From: an uncultured Prevotellaceae bacterium | GTDB taxonomy: Bacteria; Bacteroidota; Bacteroidia; Bacteroidales; Bacteroidaceae | Direction of reading: 5' to 3' | NCBI GenBank assembly: GCA_902774795.1 | Contig: CACYKA010000009.1 | Coordinates: forward strand, 1 to 64,000 | DNA length: 64,000 nucleotides | Shown: positions 8,107 through 15,656 of the stretch, piece by piece | How the letters are laid out: each line of letters opens with the position of its first letter | Numbering within the stretch: the first letter of the stretch is position 1 | The notes under the pieces: generated by a model | Databases searched by the model: none | What the model saw: the letters and a program-made list of their open reading frames with translations, nothing else | What the model was told of the DNA's origin: nothing | Position numbers and translations under genes: made by a program

Positions 8107-9211
8107 TAATCTCTGCCGTCGTTGCTGAGATGTTTTCCTTTGCCCTCTCGGGTTTCATGGCCTCTTCTGCTGACAGGTCGGGAGGGTTGATACACTCCAC
8201 TCTTGCGAAGCCTGCATCGAGTAGTTCCTGGCGGTTCCTGATGCGCCCGGCTATCAGCACGACGGGAATGTCATGCAGCCTTGCCCGCTGCAGTATGCCC
8301 ATCGGCAGTTTTCCCATCAGCGTCTGACTGTCTGCCGACCCTTCGCCCGTGATGACAAGCGAAGCATCCGCGAATGCGTTAGCGTTATTGTTTTCGTTAT
8401 CGTTCTTGGACGAGCCAAGCGGCGGAGCCGAGCGATCGTTTTCGTTAAAGATTGTATCTAACAGCAACTCTATGCCCGAACGACATTCTGCCCCCATATA
8501 TTGCATGAAGGCATAGCCCAATCCTCCTGCTGCCCCGGCACCGGGTTTGTCTTGACGGTCATATCCGAACAGCCGTGCCGATTCCTCTGCGAATGCCTTT
8601 GCCCGTCTGTCGAGTTCTGCAACCATCTCCGGCGTTGCTCCCTTTTGGGGCGCAAAGACGTGGGCAGTTCCGTTATTGCCGCACAGCGGATTCTTGACGT
8701 CTGTGGCAATGGTAAAGCGTACATCCTTCAGCGTGATATCGTGTGCATTATGCATTGCCTCCAGCATCCCTTTGCCGCAGTCGCTCGTGGCACTGCCGCC
8801 AAGTCCTACGATGATGTGCCTGCATCCCCGGCGCACAGCATCTGCCACCAGCTGGCCTGTGCCGTAACTGGTGGCAGTCATGGGATTGCGTTCTGTCTCG
8901 CTGAGCAATGTCAGTCCGCTGGCTTTGGCTATTTCTATCACAGCCGTATCGCCTTTTATCAGATATGGTGCGATGATGGGACGCATCAGCGGGTCACTCA
9001 CCTCTGCCTCCACCATTTCTCCGCCTATAGCGGCCTTAAAAGCCTCCGTCCAGCCTTCGCCTCCGTCACTCACGGGAATCTGTATTATCTCAGCGTCAGG
9101 CAAACAACTCCTGATGCCCTCCGCTGCCGCCTGATTCGCTTCAGACGATGACAGACAGCCCTTGAACGAGTCTATAGCAGTGATTATTTTACTTCGCCTC
9201 CCCGTCGCCAT
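8075..9211 (-). CDS. glxK: Glycerate kinase (GlxK/GckA type, PF02595)
   Basis: It phosphorylates glycerate with ATP. Landmarks are KIITAIDSFKGCLSS at the N terminus, PVSDGGEGWTEA, VGLGGSATSDCGKGML, GAGAAGGLGYAF and DASLVITGEGSADSQTLMGK. The ATG at 9211 (MATGRRSKIIT) fits the family N terminus better than the ATG at 9244. It overlaps the end of ndk by 23 bases, so the two are likely co-transcribed. Just before the conserved DASLVITGEG block there is an unusual insertion (RSAPPLGSSKNDNENNNANAF) created by an in-frame copy of hairpin repeat A (8403-8434) and its flanking 7-base units. The insertion probably forms a surface loop; the catalytic motifs look intact. Confidence 0.9.
   Translation of the reverse strand: MATGRRSKIITAIDSFKGCLSSSEANQAAAEGIRSCLPDAEIIQIPVSDGGEGWTEAFKAAIGGEMVEAEVSDPLMRPIIAPYLIKGDTAVIEIAKASGLTLLSETERNPMTATSYGTGQLVADAVRRGCRHIIVGLGGSATSDCGKGMLEAMHNAHDITLKDVRFTIATDVKNPLCGNNGTAHVFAPQKGATPEMVAELDRRAKAFAEESARLFGYDRQDKPGAGAAGGLGYAFMQYMGAECRSGIELLLDTIFNENDRSAPPLGSSKNDNENNNANAFADASLVITGEGSADSQTLMGKLPMGILQRARLHDIPVVLIAGRIRNRQELLDAGFARVECINPPDLSAEEAMKPERAKENISATTAEIISDYSGLAPH
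8403..8434 (-). repeat. Hairpin repeat family A, copy A2 (in frame in glycerate kinase)
   Basis: On the minus strand: CGGC-TCC-GCCG then CTTGG-CTCGT-CCAAG-AA, flanked by AACGAT-type units on both sides. It is translated as RSAPPLGSSK in the same frame and orientation as copy A1. Confidence 0.8.
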
Positions 9212-9653
9212 AGACGTAGCACTGTGCATGGGCAGTGTATTCAAACACTTCCTCTGGCTTGAAGAAACGCTTTACCTCGATGGCAGCATTCTCAACAGAG
9301 TCAGAAGCATGCACGATGTTCTGCTGGTTGCTCATAGAGTAGTCACCGCGTATGGTGCCAGGAGCAGCCTCACGACCATTGGTGACGCCAGCCATCTGAC
9401 GAACGACCTTGACAGCCTCTACACCTGTGAGTGCCAGAGCAATAACGGGCGATGCCTGCATAGAAGCCTGCAGGGATGGGAAGAAGGGTTTGTCAACAAG
9501 GTGGGCATAGTGCTCGCGCAGAATCTCATCGCTGAGCTGCATCATTTTCATACCCGAGATACGCAGTCCGCGACGCTCGAAACGGTTAACAACTTCTCCA
9601 ATCAGCTGTCTCTGTACGCAGCTGGGCTTCAGTAATACTAATGTAGTCTCCAT
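9189..9653 (-). CDS. ndk: Nucleoside diphosphate kinase
   Basis: 154 residues, the normal single-domain length. It begins METTLVLLKPSCVQRQLIGEVVNRFERRGL and carries the active-site segment NIVHASDSVENA, whose histidine is the phosphoryl carrier between NTPs and NDPs. GDYSM and the C-terminal YTAHAQCYVYGD segment also fit the family. The start ATG at 9653 lies about 50 bases downstream of a TACCTTTG box on the minus strand (9703-9710). The glycerate kinase gene follows and overlaps it. Confidence 0.95.
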   Translation of the reverse strand: METTLVLLKPSCVQRQLIGEVVNRFERRGLRISGMKMMQLSDEILREHYAHLVDKPFFPSLQASMQASPVIALALTGVEAVKVVRQMAGVTNGREAAPGTIRGDYSMSNQQNIVHASDSVENAAIEVKRFFKPEEVFEYTAHAQCYVYGDGEAK

Positions 9654-9702
9654 TGATGTGTTGATTTAATAGATTTATAGAAAAAATACTAACTTGTGGG
9701 CA

Positions 9703-9710
9703 CAAAGGTA
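9703..9710 (-). promoter_or_regulatory. -7 box TACCTTTG for ndk
   Basis: CAAAGGTA on the plus strand reads TACCTTTG towards ndk. No clear TTTG -33 box is visible in the A-rich stretch upstream, which is instead a 7-base repeat array. Confidence 0.5.
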
Positions 9711-9720
9711 CGGAAAAAAA

Positions 9721-9757
9721 CTAACAATTAAAAATTAACAATTAAAAATTAACAGTA
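9721..9757. repeat. 7-base unit array (AACAATT / AAAAATT)
   Basis: Alternating units AACAATT and AAAAATT, about five in a row, lie in the divergent gap between ndk and the ECF sigma gene. Confidence 0.7.
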
Positions 9758-9784
9758 AACCATCATAATATTCAGTTTTTTTCT

Positions 9785-9792
9785 TATTTTTG
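9785..9792 (+). promoter_or_regulatory. -7 box TATTTTTG upstream of the ECF sigma operon
   Basis: TATTTTTG followed by TGGCCGCA fits TAnnTTTG. Transcription would begin near 9799, leaving about 85 bases of leader before the GTG at 9886. No good TTTG is seen at -33. Confidence 0.4.
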
Positions 9793-9885
9793 TGGCCGCA
9801 ATTTGTATTATTTTGAAAAAAAATCGAAAAAGTGCGAGATATTTTCAAAAAACAGTCGTATAACAAGTAGAAGGCAAAATTCGTT

Positions 9886-10446
9886 GTGAGACAAGAAACT
9901 AACGAACAGCAGATAGTTGAGGCCGTCCTTAATGGGCGGAGCGAGGGGCAGGAAGCAAAGGTCTGCCGCTATGCGGAGCGAGTATTTGCTATGGTAGTCC
10001 GCCAGGTGCCTGACGTGATGGATGCGCAGGAACTGACACAGGATACTTTCCTCCGGGCCTTCAGCCACATCGGCAGCTATGATGCCAGCAAGGCTTTGCT
10101 CTCTACCTGGCTCTGCCGCATTGCCTACCGTCTGACACTCGACTTCCTGAAACGACGACGGCCTGTGATTGTCTCAATCGAAAACAGCCAGGAGTGGCAA
10201 AGGGACATCAGCGACGAGCAATTGGAGGCAGAACTCTCCACAGGACGCGAAGAACGGATAGAACAACTGATGGAAGTGGTGGATGACCTGCCCGACGACG
10301 AGAGGATGCTCCTGACGATGTATTACTTCGAAGACCGTCCGCTGACAGAGATAGCCTACATCACAGGCATCGACGCAAAGGCACTCGCCAACCGCCTGTA
10401 CAGAACGAGAAAGAAACTCTGTAAGGAGTTAAGAGATAAAAGTTAA
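9886..10446 (+). CDS. ECF-type RNA polymerase sigma factor
   Basis: 186 residues. Region 2 (ERVFAMVVRQVPDVMDAQELTQDTFLRAFSHIGSYD ... LSTWLCRIAYRLTLDFLKRR) and region 4 (VVDDLPDDERMLLTMYYFEDRPLTEIAYITGIDAKALANRLYRTRKKL) are separated by a short acidic linker, as in sigma-70 factors of the extracytoplasmic-function group. It should direct RNA polymerase to a small regulon in response to an envelope signal. The start is GTG at 9886. A membrane protein of anti-sigma layout follows 28 bases later, and then four secreted-protein genes on the same strand, which are the obvious candidate targets. Confidence 0.92.
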   Translation: MRQETNEQQIVEAVLNGRSEGQEAKVCRYAERVFAMVVRQVPDVMDAQELTQDTFLRAFSHIGSYDASKALLSTWLCRIAYRLTLDFLKRRRPVIVSIENSQEWQRDISDEQLEAELSTGREERIEQLMEVVDDLPDDERMLLTMYYFEDRPLTEIAYITGIDAKALANRLYRTRKKLCKELRDKS

Positions 10447-10488
10447 GAGTTAGAGAAATTATGAATTGTGAATTATGAATTATAAAAA
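10442..10488. repeat. 7-base unit array that contains the start codon of the next gene
   Basis: Units such as AATTATG, AATTGTG and AATTATG run across the gap. The ATG at 10475 and the first codons (MNY) of the anti-sigma candidate lie inside the array. Confidence 0.65.
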
Positions 10489-11440
10489 CAAGGATACCGA
10501 CCTGCGCGAGGCTCTGAAGCGCAAATACTCAGACACACCTCAGTTGCCTGCTGACTTCATGGCGAGCATGAAGCAGAAGATGGAGCAGGGTAGTGCGCCT
10601 GGCGGTTCTTCCGTTGGGTCTGGCGGCAAAACCACCGGCAGCAAGCGCATCCAACTCTGGCGATGGGTAGCAGCAGCGGCATGCCTCCTAATAGTAATAG
10701 GTATAGGTGTGACTATGATGCCTGATGGCAAACAGCCTGGAAAACCATTGATGGCACAGACAGAGCAGCCTAAGGCAAAGCAGCAGGAGCCACAGAGTGA
10801 AGATAAATCCAGTACGTCCCCTACGGACCAAGAGTCCGCTCCTGACGAACCAAAAGTTCGCTCCTTACGAACTCCTGTAATGGTGGCAAAGAAGACTGAC
10901 ACAGATAAAAAGAAAGAAAACAAGAAACAGCAGCCAGCACCTTTTGCAAAACCCATCAGGCCATTGTTAATGAACCCTAACATCCACTATGCTTCCCACG
11001 AGGCGGAAGATACAGTGCCCTATCAGGCTCCGAGTCGTGTGGATGACTTCATCAACAGAATAGCAGAATATAATAATGTACAGGCAGAACCCTTGCAGTG
11101 CTCTTCCGACAAAGGCATCGACAGCAGTATCGTCAGCAAGGCATACCTCTTTGAAGACACCAAGGAACTGGATCTCTTCGGACGACTGCTTCAGGTGGCC
11201 TGCTGGTATAACAACAAGGCTCCTGGCTATCTGCTCAACTTCACACGTAAGCAGTTTGTCTTCTGTCTCGAAGACCAGCGCATGGGGCAGAAGTACCTGT
11301 GGGTGGCAGAGCGCCTCAGTGGCAACCACATACTGCTCTTCAGCACCCACTCACCAATAGAGACCGTCGTCTCTTCCACATGTTTCCAAGATTATCGCGA
11401 CCAGCTGACGCATAAAGGTATTAACATTTTACAATTCTAA
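10475..11440 (+). CDS. Putative membrane anti-sigma factor (ECF partner)
   Basis: 321 residues with the layout cytoplasmic N terminus (about 65 residues, DLREALKRKYSDTPQLPADFMASMKQKM), one membrane helix (WRWVAAAACLLIVIGIGVTMM), a long charged Pro/Gln/Lys linker, and a folded C-terminal domain of about 150 residues in the periplasm. I recognise no named domain; the anti-sigma role rests on the single helix and its position directly after the ECF gene. The linker around 10810-10880 is encoded by small inverted repeats (GGAC...GTCC, GAAC...GTTC). The ATG at 10475 lies in a 7-base repeat array. Confidence 0.6.
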   Translation: MNYKNKDTDLREALKRKYSDTPQLPADFMASMKQKMEQGSAPGGSSVGSGGKTTGSKRIQLWRWVAAAACLLIVIGIGVTMMPDGKQPGKPLMAQTEQPKAKQQEPQSEDKSSTSPTDQESAPDEPKVRSLRTPVMVAKKTDTDKKKENKKQQPAPFAKPIRPLLMNPNIHYASHEAEDTVPYQAPSRVDDFINRIAEYNNVQAEPLQCSSDKGIDSSIVSKAYLFEDTKELDLFGRLLQVACWYNNKAPGYLLNFTRKQFVFCLEDQRMGQKYLWVAERLSGNHILLFSTHSPIETVVSSTCFQDYRDQLTHKGINILQF

Positions 11441-11453
11441 AAACAAGAGAGAT

Positions 11454-12584
11454 ATGAAAATCCGAATTACCATCCTCAGCCTACTGGCAATGTTGACCGT
11501 TGCCGTGCAGGCACAAACAAAAGACGTAACGACGCTTGCCGAAGGACAGGGCGTCTGGATGCCCAAACCCGAAGTCACTGTCGATAAGAAGACGAAGAAG
11601 AAGGTCTGCATCTGGCGTGACACAGAGAACAATTCGTGGCATGAAGACATCGGCATGATAGACAATGTTCCCGTTGCCAAGGACTTCAAGTTCCCTGAAT
11701 CAAGGACTTTCGGCAGTAATGACCCATTCGTGCCTATGCCTTGGAAACTGACCGAGGAGAACGATGAGACCATCCTGCACTGCTACTTTCAGATGCCTGC
11801 TGACATCGTGAAGAATATGTGGCTGGCATCAAACGAGACAGCCATCCTCGATATGGAGACTGGTATCACGTACCGTGCACGCCGTACTGTGCCTGAAGCC
11901 TGCTACAGCAAGGTGTTCAGCATCAAGGGTAAGGAAGGTGACGTTGTCGATTTGCAGATTGTCTTTCCAAAGATGATAGAATCGACCAAGAGAATTCAGA
12001 TCTACGGCGTGCCTAACTGGTATATGCGTGGTCTTCACGCAACACTCCATGGTGGCGACCTGAGTTTTCCAGGCTACGACCAAAAGCCCATCGTTCATGA
12101 ACCCCATAAGGTTTCTGATGCCAACAATTACAACAAGGACGACCACAAGTCTTGGGCTGTATTTGACGATGCTCACCTCATCAAGCCTGTCGAGGACGGC
12201 ACATACGCCATCTGGCAGACTCCTGAGGCAACGTACCTGGCTGAGGCATGCGAGATGAACTGGAACCGCGAATACTTCGGACGTGGTGGTAACACCATCC
12301 TGCTCGACCAGTCGGGACGTCAGTACAAGTGTAAGGACGTGATGTTCTATCCCAACGACGACTTGTTCTGGAACGAAGGTCTGTCAGGCGACTATTTCGC
12401 TGTCTTCTACATCTTCGAACCACTGCCTCTCCGACTTGAGAATATAACGCTCGTCGTACCTGAGGGGGAACCCTTCGCCATGTGGGGCGCCAACTGGGAC
12501 GGCAAGGTACAGCAGTTGAACATCAGGGAACTGAAGAACAACCAGCGCTTCTTCGAATATACCCCACGTAAAGTAATGAAATAA
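11454..12584 (+). CDS. Secreted protein of unknown function
   Basis: 376 residues with a clear signal peptide (MKIRITILSLLAMLTVAVQAQ). I do not recognise the mature domain. It is rich in Trp and aromatic residues, has few Cys, and looks like a beta-rich soluble or surface protein. It begins 13 bases after the anti-sigma gene and so is almost certainly in the ECF operon. No lipobox and no C-terminal sorting motif is seen; the last residues are RFFEYTPRKVMK. Confidence 0.8.
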   Translation: MKIRITILSLLAMLTVAVQAQTKDVTTLAEGQGVWMPKPEVTVDKKTKKKVCIWRDTENNSWHEDIGMIDNVPVAKDFKFPESRTFGSNDPFVPMPWKLTEENDETILHCYFQMPADIVKNMWLASNETAILDMETGITYRARRTVPEACYSKVFSIKGKEGDVVDLQIVFPKMIESTKRIQIYGVPNWYMRGLHATLHGGDLSFPGYDQKPIVHEPHKVSDANNYNKDDHKSWAVFDDAHLIKPVEDGTYAIWQTPEATYLAEACEMNWNREYFGRGGNTILLDQSGRQYKCKDVMFYPNDDLFWNEGLSGDYFAVFYIFEPLPLRLENITLVVPEGEPFAMWGANWDGKVQQLNIRELKNNQRFFEYTPRKVMK

Positions 12585-12610
12585 CATTTGGAAAGTTGAT
12601 ATATAGAAAC

Positions 12611-12660
12611 ACCCGGGAACCAGCATGGGCCGCAGTGATGCGCTCCATGCTATTACCCGA
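12611..12660. other. Imperfect inverted repeat between operon genes
   Basis: CGGG.AA..AGCATGG on the left pairs with CCATGCTATTACCCG on the right across a GC-rich loop, in the 97-base gap before the next secreted-protein gene. It may be a processing site or attenuator; there is no U run. Confidence 0.4.
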
Positions 12661-12681
12661 TAAAAATGAAAAACTAAAATT

Positions 12682-13764
12682 ATGAAATCTACATTTTTAT
12701 CCATCGCCGTTGCCTTCGCAGCACTGACCTGCCAGGCACAGAACACAGTAAACAACTTCAAAGTAAATGTCAAGGTGACGCAAGGCATCGAGGATGCTGG
12801 CTACCTGGTTCAGGTCTTCGACAAGAATCAGTCACAGCGCAAATTCCTTGACAAGATTACCGTCACAGACAAGCGTACCTCGTTCGAGACCCATATCGAT
12901 GAGCCTCTGGTGGGCGATCTGACTGCCATCTTCCCTGATGGTACTGTCTGCACCGCCTGTGTGCGCTTCCCCTTCGTGCCTGGCGAACAGGTTGATGTAA
13001 AGGTGAAGAATGGTACGTTCGAACTCTCTGGCACTAAGTTCTACCAGCAGTGGGCCGATGCCGACGACCTGGAGGAAAATGCCCGTAAGTATTACAAAAA
13101 GTCGGAGACAGATTCCATCATCCTCAACTACCTGAAGAATCATGCCGATGATGAGGGCTGCGTGATGCGCTACTGGCAATATACAGTTCTGCCCCGTCAG
13201 ACCATCCTCAGCATCATTCCCGAAACAATGAGGAACGGACGCTTCAAGCACTTCTTCGATACCTATAAGCCACAAGCAAGTGCCGCCTACATTCCTGCAA
13301 CACCTATTACTCAGGAGTCAGAAATAATTATCCCAGAATCGGAAATAAATAATGGGAAAGTTTTAGACAGACTCAATCCAACGCAGAAGAGTCAGATGCA
13401 GCTCATGGGAGAAGCCATCAAGATAAATATGGAGACGATAAAGAATTTGTATGAGGTATTGGAAGATGACTGCCCCGAAGGCATATCTGAACCTATTTTC
13501 GACCAGATATCCGAAAGAAACAAGGAGATGGACAAACAGATTCAAGATGGTCTCAAAATGCTCAAGAGCATGAAAGTAACTGACAAAGAGTTGCAACAGA
13601 TATATGGTGTGATTCTGGAGTTATATGCAAACCAGGATGAAGGCTTCTCGGAGTGGTTCAAAACTCACGGCATGTCAAAATCAGCAAAGAAAGCCCGTAA
13701 GAACATCAACAAACTTATGGAGAAATACGTGCAGGAAGGGTTGAAGGCAAAGATTAAAGGTTAG
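12682..13764 (+). CDS. Secreted protein, DUF4369-like N-terminal domain
   Basis: 360 residues with a signal peptide ending LTCQAQ. Residues 25-115 (NNFKVNVKVTQGIEDAGYLVQVFD ... GDLTAIFPDGTVCTACVRFPFVPGEQVDVKVKNGTFELSGTKFYQQW) follow the pattern of the DUF4369 beta domain that often precedes thioredoxin domains in Bacteroidota. Here no thioredoxin domain follows: the remainder is a Lys/Glu-rich helical region that looks coiled-coil, without CxxC. It lies third of the secreted genes' operon positions, 37 bases before the S41 gene. Possibly a thioredoxin-family relative that lost the redox domain. Confidence 0.75.
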   Translation: MKSTFLSIAVAFAALTCQAQNTVNNFKVNVKVTQGIEDAGYLVQVFDKNQSQRKFLDKITVTDKRTSFETHIDEPLVGDLTAIFPDGTVCTACVRFPFVPGEQVDVKVKNGTFELSGTKFYQQWADADDLEENARKYYKKSETDSIILNYLKNHADDEGCVMRYWQYTVLPRQTILSIIPETMRNGRFKHFFDTYKPQASAAYIPATPITQESEIIIPESEINNGKVLDRLNPTQKSQMQLMGEAIKINMETIKNLYEVLEDDCPEGISEPIFDQISERNKEMDKQIQDGLKMLKSMKVTDKELQQIYGVILELYANQDEGFSEWFKTHGMSKSAKKARKNINKLMEKYVQEGLKAKIKG

Positions 13765-13765
13765 A

Positions 13766-13800
13766 GGTTAATAAACTGTAAACCGTAAACGGTAAACTAT
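13766..13800. repeat. 7-base unit array (AACCGTA type)
   Basis: AACTGTA, AACCGTA, AACGGTA and AACTATA fill the whole gap up to the ATG at 13801. Confidence 0.75.
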
Positions 13801-15648
13801 ATGAAAATACAGTTTCTTATATTCGTTTTGTCATTCGCTGCCGTTTCGGCATCAATGGCTCAGACTGATAAACCAAAAGGAGTATATAAACTCTCCGAAA
13901 TCATTCATCAGGACGGCAAACATCTGGAGGCACAGTTCAAGCAGTATAAGTTCTGTTTGGATAAGTATTCGCTTACAGTCGGCTACAACTCTGTGATATT
14001 CCCCAGCAATCCTGTGGATTTCGGACTTTCCAATCCTGACGGAAAGCCGTTGCAGTTTACCGGCGAGCTGTCGAAGACCGAGAACAAAGGCATACAGCTG
14101 TTCAGCACTTCCGACAGCACATTTACGCTGCGCTGGTTCAACGACCGCAGTGCCTTCAACGAACATCTGTTCCCATACGGCACGAATATCGACGAGATTT
14201 ACGAGCAAGTGAACGACTCCGACGACGTGATGCTGCGCTCATATAATCTGCTGCAGATGAAGCTTGGCGTCAAGAAGCACCGCCTGCATGGCGTGTGGAA
14301 ACTGCGTGGCAAACAGCAGACCAACACAGCCACCTCGCAGTATTGGACAGAAAGGGCAGAGCAGGAGGAATATCAGATTTTCGGCAGCCGCGAGATGGTC
14401 ACCGTCTATGGCAACGCCTCCTTCCCAAGATCAAATCTACAATGCCGTTTCTCACCCTGCACCTATCTGAGCGAATATGCCTATGATATTGACAACCACA
14501 CTTTCGTCGTGCACTGGTTTGACAGCGAGACAATCTCCATAACTACTAACGACAGCGAGGGCCGTCCGTCTGTCACTATATGGGACCGCTGCGGCATGCC
14601 TCAGAATATTCAGGAAGTATTTGGTACAAGTGTGCCACAGATGACGAAGGACATTTCGCACTTCATGGTTGACGGCTTCGAGAAGACTTACGGCAATCAG
14701 CCCGATTCTATCCGCAAGGCTTTCGAGACCTTCGACTTCGCTGTCGATGCTAATGAGAAGAACAACGCCATCTTCCCCGTCCTCATGCGGAATGGCTTCG
14801 AGGATGAATACAAGGCCATGAAAGACTCGCTGCTGTCACAGCTGATGCGCGGTGAGATGACAAGCGACGAAGCCGTGAGCCGCTATGTGTTCTGGTTCTA
14901 TAAAAACTTTGACCGACACACTCAATGCTCGTCACCAACGTTCTGGGACATGACGAAAGATGTTATTGTTGACTACAAAAAACTCATCCCCAAATACGCC
15001 CCCGAACCTGTCGGCTGCAAGGTTGATGACGAGACTTATCTGCTGCGTCTGCCGTCGTGCATGGGTGACGTGCCAACCTACGAATGGATGCTGAAGAAGG
15101 AGGAAGAGTTCAAGCAGTCAGGCTGCAAATACCTTATCCTCGACCTTCGTGGTAACGGAGGTGGCAGCGACCATATCAGTATGCTGTTTACTTGGCTGAT
15201 GTGCGAAGGCAAAATGGAGAAGGATGCAAAGTTTTATTATATGGTAAGCACTGAGAACAACCGCATACTGAAGAAGTACAGGCATGATGACGTGATGAAG
15301 GAGGCTCTGGTAACCGAAGAAGGCAATCTCATCAACTGGAACACCGCAAGTGCCGGTGAATCGCCTGTGAGGTGGATTCGCGAATATCCCAAGAGCCGTG
15401 TCAAGGTCTATGGCCGTGAGCGTACCAATGGTTGTGACCAGACCGGCAATATCAACAAATTCCGTCTGCCATACAGCGATATCACGTTGGTGTGCCCGAT
15501 GACCGTTGACGACATCTTCATGCAGTTGTGCACGGAGAAGAATCCCGGCCACAAACCCGATGTCATCATCCCCTTGCCTTACCCAAAACAGCTCACGGAC
15601 AACATCGACGAATGGGTATTATGGGTAGCCAAGAAGATGAAAAAATAA
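13801..15648 (+). CDS. Secreted S41-family peptidase with two lipocalin-like N-terminal repeats
   Basis: 615 residues with a signal peptide ending ASMAQ. Residues 25-130 and 155-270 look like two copies of a lipocalin-like beta domain (GVYKLSEI..., HGVWKLRG...). Residues 280-380 are helical, and the S41 protease core follows: CKYLILDLRGNGGGSDHIS near residue 440 and TASAGESPVRWIREYP near residue 515, where SAGE supplies the likely nucleophile serine, then VYGRERTNG. No PDZ domain is obvious. It should cleave or bind C termini of envelope proteins in the periplasm. Sitting between two thioredoxin-family-like genes in an ECF operon suggests envelope stress or surface-protein turnover. Confidence 0.82.
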   Translation: MKIQFLIFVLSFAAVSASMAQTDKPKGVYKLSEIIHQDGKHLEAQFKQYKFCLDKYSLTVGYNSVIFPSNPVDFGLSNPDGKPLQFTGELSKTENKGIQLFSTSDSTFTLRWFNDRSAFNEHLFPYGTNIDEIYEQVNDSDDVMLRSYNLLQMKLGVKKHRLHGVWKLRGKQQTNTATSQYWTERAEQEEYQIFGSREMVTVYGNASFPRSNLQCRFSPCTYLSEYAYDIDNHTFVVHWFDSETISITTNDSEGRPSVTIWDRCGMPQNIQEVFGTSVPQMTKDISHFMVDGFEKTYGNQPDSIRKAFETFDFAVDANEKNNAIFPVLMRNGFEDEYKAMKDSLLSQLMRGEMTSDEAVSRYVFWFYKNFDRHTQCSSPTFWDMTKDVIVDYKKLIPKYAPEPVGCKVDDETYLLRLPSCMGDVPTYEWMLKKEEEFKQSGCKYLILDLRGNGGGSDHISMLFTWLMCEGKMEKDAKFYYMVSTENNRILKKYRHDDVMKEALVTEEGNLINWNTASAGESPVRWIREYPKSRVKVYGRERTNGCDQTGNINKFRLPYSDITLVCPMTVDDIFMQLCTEKNPGHKPDVIIPLPYPKQLTDNIDEWVLWVAKKMKK

Positions 15649-15656
15649 ATTGAATT

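Noticed and set aside
13801..15648. Inactive S41 protease lacking its serine
   Set aside because: At first only GGGSDH was seen, but TASAGESPVRW further on supplies the expected Ser in the usual place before VYGRERTNG.
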